A stretch of 8,341 nt of DNA from Acidobacteriota bacterium (GTDB taxonomy: Bacteria; Acidobacteriota; Terriglobia; Terriglobales; Acidobacteriaceae), in contig JAJZIF010000143.1 in assembly GCA_021810735.1 (NCBI GenBank), positions 1 to 8,341 on the forward strand. Direction: 5' to 3'. This document shows, piece by piece, positions 1 to 6,200 of the stretch. The first letter of the stretch is position 1. The number at the start of each line of letters is the position of its first letter. The position numbers and the translations under genes are program-made. The notes below the pieces were generated by a model. The model was not told where the DNA came from, made no database searches, and saw only the letters and a program-made list of their open reading frames with translations.

Positions 1-189
1 CAAAATGACGGCCGCACGCGGAGAAAAATGAGCTTCCGCGCAAAGTGGGTGGCTCCTTGGCCGGGTGATCTTAAGGGCAAACTACTTTGTCCTTTGTCCT
101 CGATTGGCGAGAACAGGGAGATAACCGGCCAAAAAGCTTTAGAGCCAAGTAATGCTGAAATGCTGGAAATGCTGGATTGGCGCGGGTGA
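1..189 (+). CDS. possible 3' end of an upstream gene or 53-codon small gene
   Basis: The frame beginning at base 1 is open for 62 codons to a TGA at 187-189; the translation ends ...AEMLEMLDWRG. Two readings are possible. It may be the tail of a gene that starts left of the window. Alternatively the ATG at 28-30 starts a 53-residue protein (MSFRAKWVAPWPGDLKG...); this ATG overlaps a TGA at 29-31 that closes the +2 frame, an ATGA overlap with GGAG four bases upstream, as in translationally coupled genes. The product resembles no family I recognise; it has no obvious membrane segment or catalytic motif. In-frame 9-bp tandem repeats give the EMLEML stretch. An open frame of this length can occur by chance in DNA of this composition, so coding status is unproven. 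Confidence 0.3.
   Translation, partial: QNDGRTRRKMSFRAKWVAPWPGDLKGKLLCPLSSIGENREITGQKALEPSNAEMLEMLDWRG
151..175. repeat. short 9-bp tandem repeat (AAATGCTGG)
   Basis: AAATGCTGG occurs at 158-166 and again at 167-175, preceded by a partial copy (AATGCTG, 151-157). The repeat lies inside the open frame ending at 189 and would encode repeated Glu-Met-Leu. It is probably a minor slippage product with no clear role. Confidence 0.6.
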
Positions 190-306
190 GTTGCTCGATG
201 TATTATTCTTCAGCCCGATTTTTCTTCCTTCAGCTTGGGTACGTGTGTTCGTCTTTTGCCGCCCGTGTGTGGTCCCTCTGAGTCTCGCGGGAGTGCCACC
301 AGACTG

Positions 307-389
307 AGGCGGCTACCGAGTCCACAATAGGCCGTGGATGCTTCGGATCCATGGTAGGAGACTCTGGAATACGACCCAGGCGGCTGCCG
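307..389. repeat. pair of 12-bp direct repeats, AGGCGGCTRCCG
   Basis: AGGCGGCTACCG at 307-318 and AGGCGGCTGCCG at 378-389 match at 11 of 12 positions and are 71 bp apart start to start. They flank the hairpin at 332-354. They could be binding sites for a transposon protein near the left end, but that is only a guess from position; chance similarity in GC-rich DNA is possible. Confidence 0.4.
332..354 (+). other. hairpin with 8-bp stem and 7-nt loop
   Basis: CCGTGGAT (332-339) pairs with ATCCATGG (347-354) through seven Watson-Crick pairs and one G-T pair, leaving the loop GCTTCGG. No T-run follows, so it is not an intrinsic terminator. It could be a structural element of the transposon leader or left end. 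Confidence 0.35.
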
Positions 390-636
390 CAATTCACATC
401 GGGACGCGTGGGATCGCAAGGTGCGAAGAACGAGGCGATCGCATTTGAATGCCTTTTGCGGCGACACGGGAAAACAAGCACACTTTGGCCGGTTAAGGCC
501 TGAATGCGTCATTCCAGACTGCCAAGGGCCAGAAATCCCTCCACACAAGCCGACCTGAACGAAGCCGCGTTGCGACGGACGCATTCGCGTGCGCAGTGCC
601 GGCAGTTATGGCTGGCGAGTAGTTTTGGTCGCAGAG

Positions 637-643
637 AAGGAGG
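637..643 (+). promoter_or_regulatory. strong ribosome binding site fixing the recombinase start
   Basis: AAGGAGG at 637-643 is a perfect anti-16S match, followed by eight bases and then GTG at 652. It decides the start of the recombinase at 652 over the in-frame GTG at 589, which has no comparable site in front of it. Confidence 0.85.
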
Positions 644-651
644 AACCCTCT

Positions 652-1536
652 GTGACCGATTTACGTCAGCTCATGATTGAGGAGTTGCGGCGCCGCAACT
701 TCGCCGAGACCACCATTCGTTCGTACGTCCATGGCGTCGAACACTTCAGCCAGTACTTTCATCGCCGCCCCGATCAACTGGGCCCGGAGCACATCCGGCA
801 GTACCAGGCGATGCTCTTCTGCAAGCTGAACTACAGCCCGAACACGGTGATTCAGCGCCTGGGCGCGCTGCGGTTCTTCTACATCAAGGTACTGAAGAAG
901 AACTGGAGCATTGCCGAGACGCCCTACCCGAGGAAGGTGATACGGCTGCCGGAGATTCTCAGTCCGGAGGAGGTCACTCAGCTTATCGATGCTGCCGACA
1001 GCACGTTCCATCGCGCCATGTTGATGACTCTCTACGCCACCGGAGCACGGCGCGCCGAGGCGGCTCATCTGAAGGTACATGACATCGACAGTCGGAGGAT
1101 GGTCGTCCACATTCATGGTGGCAAGGGCAATCGCGACCGTGACGTGATGTTGAGCGCGAAGCTGCTCGATGCGCTTCGCGACTATTGGCGCGGACTCCGG
1201 CGCAGGCAGAGCGAGTGGCTCTTTCCCGGCAACGCCTGGCACACATCGAGCCGCCCGGTAACCACCAAGGTGATGTGGACAGCCTGCCAGAGCGCCGCCG
1301 AACGTGCCGGGTTGGATAAGAAGCGTATCTATCCTCACCTGCTTCGACATTGCTTCGCAACTCATCTTCTGGAGGCTGGCGCCGACCTGCGCACCATCCA
1401 GATGCTGCTCGGTCATCGCGACCTCGAAGAAACGACCATCTACCTGCATTTATCCCGCAGGCATCTCAGTGTGACGGCCAGTCCTTTTGATGCGCTCACC
1501 ATCCGCAAACAGGGAGAACGAGCAAAGCACGAATGA
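652..1536 (+). CDS. tyrosine recombinase/integrase associated with an IS91-type transposon
   Basis: This 294-residue protein is a tyrosine site-specific recombinase, which cuts and rejoins DNA through a 3'-phosphotyrosine intermediate. An N-terminal SAM-like DNA-binding domain covers about residues 1-90 (start MTDLRQLMIEELRRRNF). The catalytic domain follows, with all expected active-site residues: Arg133 in TGARRAE, Lys158 in GGKGNRDR, His229 and Arg232 in HLLRH, His255 in LLGHRD and nucleophile Tyr264 in TTIYLHLS. The frame extends upstream to a GTG at 589, but the extra 21 residues look non-native and the ribosome site points to the GTG at 652. Its stop overlaps the transposase start (ATGA), so the two are an operon and probably translationally coupled. 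Recombinases of this type are known as the first gene of a subset of IS91-family elements; their exact role in transposition is not settled. Length and residues suggest an intact enzyme rather than a remnant. Confidence 0.93.
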   Translation: MTDLRQLMIEELRRRNFAETTIRSYVHGVEHFSQYFHRRPDQLGPEHIRQYQAMLFCKLNYSPNTVIQRLGALRFFYIKVLKKNWSIAETPYPRKVIRLPEILSPEEVTQLIDAADSTFHRAMLMTLYATGARRAEAAHLKVHDIDSRRMVVHIHGGKGNRDRDVMLSAKLLDALRDYWRGLRRRQSEWLFPGNAWHTSSRPVTTKVMWTACQSAAERAGLDKKRIYPHLLRHCFATHLLEAGADLRTIQMLLGHRDLEETTIYLHLSRRHLSVTASPFDALTIRKQGERAKHE

Positions 1537-2720
1537 ACCGGCCGCCTCTTGAGGTGGCCGATATCATCCGCAGTGCAGGGATCTCCTTTCTGGAACGCAG
1601 CCAGCGCTGGCTCACATGGCAGCACCGCAAGGTTCTCATCGCCATTCTGCGCTGTCGCACGGCTACGCTCGGTGCCCATCGCGACCGCTGCTCGGACTGC
1701 GGCCACATCGCCATCTCTTATAACTCGTGCGGCAACCGGCATTGCCCACGCTGTCAGGGCAACGCCCGCCTGCGCTGGCTCCAGGCGCGGGAAAAGGAAC
1801 TGCTGCCTGCGCGCTACGTGCATGCCGTCTTCACCCTGCCACGTGAGATCGCCCCCCTGGCCCTGCAGAACAAGAAGGTCATCTTCAACCTGCTGTTTCA
1901 CGCCAGCGCAGAGACGCTGCTGGAAGTCGCACGCGATCCTCGCCACCTCGGAGCCGAGATCGGATTCTTCAGCGTCCTGCACACCTGGGATCAGCGATTG
2001 CTGTTCCACCCACATGTCCACTGCATTCTGGCGGCCGGCGGTCTGGCTCCAGACCATGACGAATGGATCTCCTCCTCCCGACGCTTCTTTCTGCCCATAC
2101 GGGTCCTCAGCCGCGTCTTTCGTGGCAAGTTCACCGCCGGGCTGAAGTCGGCATTCCAACGAGGCGATCTCCAGTTTCACGGTCGCCTCTCGCATCTGAA
2201 CGATCCACGCGCGTTCCGCGCCTGGCTCAGAACCCTCTTCCGTCACGACTGGGTTGTCTATGCCAAGCGTCCCTTCGGCGGACCCGAACATGCCCTGCGC
2301 TATCTCGGCGCCTACACCCACCGCGTGGCTATTTCCAACCACAGACTCATCGCGCTGGAGGGCAACAACGTCACCTTTCGCTGGCGCGACTCAGCTCACG
2401 GTAACAAGAAAAGACTCATGACCTTGCCCGTCGACGAGTTCCTGCGCCGCTTCCTGCTGCACCTGCTCCCCCGCGGCTTCGTCCGCATCCGCAACTTCGG
2501 CTTCCTCGCCAACCGACGCCGCGCCCGCTTGCTGCCCCTCTGCCGGCAACTGCTGCATGACTCCGCCGGGAACTTCTCTACAACCACATCGCAACCTGTC
2601 CAACATGCTGCACCTTTGTGGCGCTGCCCCGTCTGCGGCGGTGCTATGCACTTCCTCGAACGCATCTCGGCCGCTCAACTTCTCCTTCGCGCCCCTCCCC
2701 ATCTCCGGAGCTCAGCATGA
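1533..2720 (+). CDS. tnpA: IS91-family HUH transposase (rolling-circle type)
   Basis: This 395-residue protein is a full-length IS91-type transposase, a single-strand endonuclease thought to move its element by rolling-circle replication. An N-terminal zinc-binding region shows Cys53-x2-Cys56, Cys66, His70, Cys71-x2-Cys74 (NRHCPRC). The HUH metal motif is in FHPHVHC (His161, His163; His159 also present). The catalytic tyrosines are Tyr257 and Tyr261 in RYLGAYTHRVAISN; both tyrosines of the IS91 Y2 pattern are retained. The C-terminus has the usual RNFGFLANRRR segment and a small CPVCGG knuckle (Cys365, Cys368). The ATG overlaps the recombinase stop by four bases. The nearest purine-rich stretch (GGGAG, 1512-1516) is too far upstream to be a normal ribosome site, so translation is probably coupled. 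No frameshift or internal stop is present, so the element may be active. Confidence 0.95.
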   Translation: MNRPPLEVADIIRSAGISFLERSQRWLTWQHRKVLIAILRCRTATLGAHRDRCSDCGHIAISYNSCGNRHCPRCQGNARLRWLQAREKELLPARYVHAVFTLPREIAPLALQNKKVIFNLLFHASAETLLEVARDPRHLGAEIGFFSVLHTWDQRLLFHPHVHCILAAGGLAPDHDEWISSSRRFFLPIRVLSRVFRGKFTAGLKSAFQRGDLQFHGRLSHLNDPRAFRAWLRTLFRHDWVVYAKRPFGGPEHALRYLGAYTHRVAISNHRLIALEGNNVTFRWRDSAHGNKKRLMTLPVDEFLRRFLLHLLPRGFVRIRNFGFLANRRRARLLPLCRQLLHDSAGNFSTTTSQPVQHAAPLWRCPVCGGAMHFLERISAAQLLLRAPPHLRSSA

Positions 2721-2932
2721 ATCCCTATTTCCAGCCACCACTCTCGCCATGCCCCAACAGCATGCTCAGCAAACCCCTGCCTCGCCGCTACTTTCCGTCG
2801 TTACGGCTGCCCCTCGCATCTTCTCCAGACCTCCCCATCATCTCCTCTTCGCCGCGTCAACACAGCTCGTCAGCCCCCCAGCCAACCCGTTACTCCTACA
2901 CTCAAGACAAGAATCCGATTGAATTAACATAA
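2717..2932 (+). CDS. possible coupled small reading frame, Pro/Ser-rich, doubtful
   Basis: An ATG at 2717-2719 overlaps the transposase stop (ATGA), with GGAG at 2707-2710 six bases upstream, and opens a 71-codon frame to TAA at 2930-2932 (begins MNPYFQPPLSPCPNS). The spacing and overlap are good enough for translation. The product, however, is low in complexity, dominated by Pro, Ser and Leu, and the DNA is so C-rich that the composition alone could create it. No domain is visible. It may be a by-product of the skewed right end of the transposon rather than a gene. Confidence 0.2.
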   Translation: MNPYFQPPLSPCPNSMLSKPLPRRYFPSLRLPLASSPDLPIISSSPRQHSSSAPQPTRYSYTQDKNPIELT

Positions 2933-3246
2933 CTGCCTCCATCAGGGGCGGCTTCCTTCAAGTCGCTGTATCCGCAGTGCCCCCTTTCAGCCTGCCCAAC
3001 CACAACCTCATCTCTGGGCACTACAGATACAGCCCAAAGACTTTTCGGTAGTGATCTGGTCTCAAGGGTTGCTTTGAAGCATCTTGTCTCGATGTTTTGG
3101 TGCGATCCAAAGCAGATGTATCCCGCGAGTCACCTTGGGGGTTTTCGTTGGTTCGTGTCCGAGAAGGCGTTGTGCACCAACAGCTGGAACCTCGGGCACT
3201 GACGGATACTGTACTCAACCGGCAACGCAAAGCTCACGAGTTGGAA
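2933..3246. other. gene-free interval between the transposon genes and the convergent SBBP gene
   Basis: No convincing coding frame is present. The transposase comes in from the left and the SBBP gene from the right, so both transcripts end here. The interval holds the 18-bp inverted repeat (2965-3033), a 6-bp pair CACTAC (3019-3024) / GTAGTG (3048-3053) that overlaps its right arm, and a weak stem CATC-TTGTCTC-GATG at 3080-3094 followed by TTTT, which could be a poor terminator for plus-strand transcripts. I see no strong intrinsic terminator for the minus-strand gene. Confidence 0.5.
2965..3033. repeat. 18-bp inverted repeat with 33-nt loop, candidate transposon right-end structure
   Basis: The left arm 2965-2982 (GCTGTATCCGCAGTGCCC) and right arm 3016-3033 (GGGCACTACAGATACAGC) are complementary at 16 of 18 positions. 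Both mismatches are C opposite A on the plus strand, which become G opposite T/U on the minus strand, so a minus-strand single strand or RNA could form an uninterrupted 18-bp stem with two wobble pairs. No T-run follows on either side, arguing against an intrinsic terminator. It lies about 245 bp past the transposase stop, where the origin end of an IS91-type element is expected. Confidence 0.65.
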
Positions 3247-6200
3247 TCACTGCACCGTGATAGTAATCGAGCCAATAGAGGTAGTGGAGCCCGAAGTGCC
3301 GGTGATACTGATGACGTAGGTTCCAGCGGTCGTAGGCGGGTTCACCGTACAGGGTTTGCTGCTGCCAGATCCACACGCCGTGATGCCACCAGCGGTACAG
3401 ACGAAGAGTAGTACGAGCGCGAACCATCGGTTCCAGCGTCGCCGGGGCAGCGCGATGAAGACAACCATCGCGAAAGCGGCTCCTCCAGGAACCTGCCACG
3501 GCAGGAATGGTTTGCTGCTACTCGCGGTTTCGCAACCGCCACCGGCTGTGGTGGAGATCGTCAGTGTAGCAGTTCCACTGCTGGTACCGGTGATCTTCAC
3601 CGGGCTTGTTGAGCCAAAGCTTAGCGTGGGAGCGTTTACGGCACCGCTTGGCTCCGATGAGATAGTGGCGCTGAGCGAGACACTGCCGGTAAAGCCACCT
3701 GCGGGAGCAACGCTGATGGTGGACGTATTTCCTGTGGTGGCGCCGGGTTGGAGCTTCACATTTGTACCGGCGATAGTAAATCCCGGGCTGGGCCCGGAAG
3801 TGACATTCACTAGCGCGCTGCCAGCATTCGTCATAGCGACATAATTGCCATCGCCGGAATAACTGAGATTCAAGGTGTTGAATCCGCTGGAAAGGGTGCC
3901 GGGGGGGATGGTGAAGGAAGCGCTATTGTTTATCAGCGTGGCCGGCGCCGACGTGTAGCTGCCTGTGGAGAGGGTGACGGTTCCGGTTGGCAGGGGCAGG
4001 CCGGAGTAACTGCTCGCGGCCACAGCTACCGAAAGAGACTGGGATGCTGCCTGCGACGGCGTGAGCGTGGTAGCGGCCGGAGTGACAGTGAAACACGGAC
4101 CTGCGACATACGCCGCACCTGTGCCGAATACGAACTTGTACTCAGAAGAACTGGTCGAGTCCGGAATATAATTCGCCGCCACATAATTCGCCGGAATCGA
4201 TGGATAGCAGGAGTAAGCTGGCAATGTACCGGCCGAAATATTAAAGGTGGCAACGCCACCGCTGAGCGTCGACTGGGCTGGGCCGTAGCCAGACATGCCC
4301 ATTCTGACCGTGCCAGTCGGCGTTGCACCGCCGCTCGAACCGCTCACCGTTACCGTGATCGTAACAGGCTGGGCCGAAGTAGCTGGAGATGGAGCAGCGG
4401 CAATGCTGATCGTGGGCAAAATCGTGGCCGCGGAAGTCGATGCCGGATAGAGCTTTGCTACAAACGCATTTTGTAAGGACGGAATCCCGATCTGGAAAGC
4501 GCCGCTTGTGACCGGAAAGCCGAAGGAACTGGCGCTGCCGGCAACATACACGTTGTCCGCACCGTCCAGCGCCAGGGCAGCAGCCTGATCTCCCATCCCG
4601 AATACGATGACACCGGTAAATTCTGCCGGATTATATCCGTTGCCGCCCAGATAGGTGGAGTAGAGCAACGCTGTTCCGGAGGGATTTAACTCCGTGACAA
4701 ACGCGTTAAAACCGCCGATGCTTTGCGACGTTTGATCGTTGTTGACGGTCTGATACGCCCCCTGCGTAACCGGAAAGTTTGATGATGCCGTGCTGCCAGT
4801 GACGTAGGCATCACCTGCGCTGTCAATGGCAATGCCGGACGCTTCATCTCCATTCGCCTCATTCAACGTGGGCGTCAGGTTAACAAGCCCGCCGCTGCCG
4901 CCAAGATATGTGGAATAAGCCAATGCCGATCCAGTTGCATTGAGCTTCGCGACGAAAGCGTTAGAACCGCTCGATGTGAAACTATAGTGGTTCGTCGTCT
5001 GGAATGCCCCTGCACTTACGGGGAAATCCGTCGAATAGGTTTGTCCGGCAACATATGCGTTACCGCTGGAATTGATCGCAATCGCATTCGCAGAACCCCC
5101 TGAGCTTCCACCCAAAAAAGTGGAGTAGGCGAGCGTTGTGCCGGTGGGGTTCAATTTGGCGACAAAGGCGTTGGTTCCTGGATACGCACCGACGGCATGC
5201 TGAGTTGTTTGGTACGCTCCGGTGGTCACAGGAAAGTCTGCGGACTCTGCCTGGCCGGCAACATACGCACTACCGCTGGAGTCCACGGCGATGCTTTTAC
5301 CGGCGTCGAGTGGGAACCCGTAGGATTGCTTGATGCCGCTGCCACCCAGGTAGGTGGAATAGACGAGCGCCGTGCCGGTGGGATTCACCTTGGAGATGAA
5401 GGCATTGGACTGTCCATTTGCCGCGGCGTTGTTCACCGACTGGAACGCGCCCGCCGTCACTGGAAAGTCTGTGGAGTAGGTTTGGCCAGTGACATATGCA
5501 TTGCCCGCCGCGTCTACAGCGATACCATAGCCGGCATCGCCGCTAGACGGAAAGTCCGCGGCGAGGCCGCTACCGCCCAAATATGTGGAGTAGACCAAGG
5601 CCGTGCCTGTTGGATTGAGCTTGGCGACAAAGGCTGTAACGCATTGGTTGGCTGCAGCTTTGTTCGTGGTTTGAAAGGCGCCTGGCGTAACCGGGAAATC
5701 GGTGGAACCGGTGGCGCCGGTGACGTACGCATCGCCCGCACTATCCACGGCGATGGCCCGGATCACGTCTCCGCCAATCATGGAGTTTCCGCTGCCGCCA
5801 ACGTATGTGGAGTAAACCAGGGCCGTTCCGTTCGCATTCATCTTCGTGATAAATCCAACGGCGCTTTGGCCTCCGCCATTGTTCTGCGACTGAAAAGCTC
5901 CCGCTGTGACGGGGAAATTGGTGGAGCTTGTGGCGCCGGCAATATAGGTGTCGCCGCTGGTGTCCACAGCAATGGCATAGGCCTTGTCGTATCCAAAGCC
6001 GCCCAGGAAAGTGGAGTAGACCAGCACAGGATCGATAATCAGTGGCCTTGCGGTGTTGTAATGGCCGAGCCGAAAGCCAATCGTATTCTTCGCCATGACG
6101 GTAAACTCTCCCTCAACCCGGATGCGCCGCCCATCCTCGACCTGGTAGATGGTCGGCCTCCGCATGGTGAGGGCGCCGCCTGAGGTGGCTACTTCGAGGT

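Larger units (their letters stand above)
190..651. other. no convincing gene; probable left flank and leader of the IS91-type element
   Basis: I see no credible coding frame here. Minus-strand frames across 210-584 are open, but their translations are rich in Ser, Arg, Gly and Cys without family resemblance, and two frames are open over the same bases, so I treat them as chance. The stretch holds a 12-bp near-identical direct repeat (307-318 and 378-389), an 8-bp-stem hairpin (332-354) and a small hairpin (GAATG-CGT-CATTC, 502-514). IS91-family elements commonly have a noncoding stretch between the terminus (terIS) and the first gene, so the left end of the element probably lies in this interval. 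I cannot place it, because these elements make no target duplication and have poorly conserved ends. Confidence 0.4.
190..3082 (+). mobile_element. IS91-type element with integrase and HUH transposase genes; ends approximate
   Basis: The certain core is 652-2720 (two intact coupled genes). IS91-family elements have no terminal inverted repeats in the usual sense, make no target duplication, and put the origin end (oriIS) downstream of the transposase beside a GTTC or CTTG target. Scanning downstream, the first such tetranucleotide after the transposase is CTTG at 3083-3086; others are CTTG at 3134-3137 and GTTC at 3151-3154. The inverted repeat at 2965-3033 would then be just inside the right end. 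The left limit is set only by the stop at 189. Both limits are inference; total size of about 2.5-2.9 kb would be reasonable for a two-gene member. Confidence 0.6.

Noticed and set aside
151..175. Three-fold repeat considered as a CRISPR or origin iteron
   Set aside because: The units are 9 bp without spacers, only two full copies, and inside a possible coding frame.
210..584. Minus-strand frame of 124 codons upstream of the recombinase (a second, shorter frame overlaps it)
   Set aside because: Composition is skewed to Ser/Arg/Gly/Cys, there is no domain or membrane segment, and two frames are open over the same DNA, as expected for GC-rich noncoding sequence.
589..651. Upstream GTG extension of the recombinase (21 extra residues)
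   Set aside because: No ribosome site precedes 589, while a perfect AAGGAGG sits eight bases before the GTG at 652, where family members normally begin.
661..1449. Minus-strand frame of 262 codons opposite the recombinase
   Set aside because: The plus-strand recombinase has a full set of catalytic residues; the antisense translation has no recognisable motif.
592..2981. 9-bp match CGCAGTGCC at 592-600 and 2973-2981, considered as transposon end repeats
   Set aside because: It is short, in direct orientation and overlaps the recombinase upstream region; a 9-bp match in 2.4 kb of GC-rich DNA is weak evidence. The same applies to CTTCCTTCA at 224-232 and 2952-2960.
3080..3098. Stem CATC-TTGTCTC-GATG followed by TTTT as an intrinsic terminator
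   Set aside because: The stem is only four perfect pairs, with weak wobble extension, and the T-run is short, so I do not call a terminator.
3021..3230. Minus-strand frame of 69 codons downstream of the SBBP gene
   Set aside because: It starts at a TTG without a ribosome site, lies across the inverted repeat, and has no family resemblance.
5197..6183. Long plus-strand frame of 328 codons opposite the SBBP repeats
   Set aside because: It is the antisense shadow of the repetitive SBBP coding sequence; its own periodicity mirrors those repeats.
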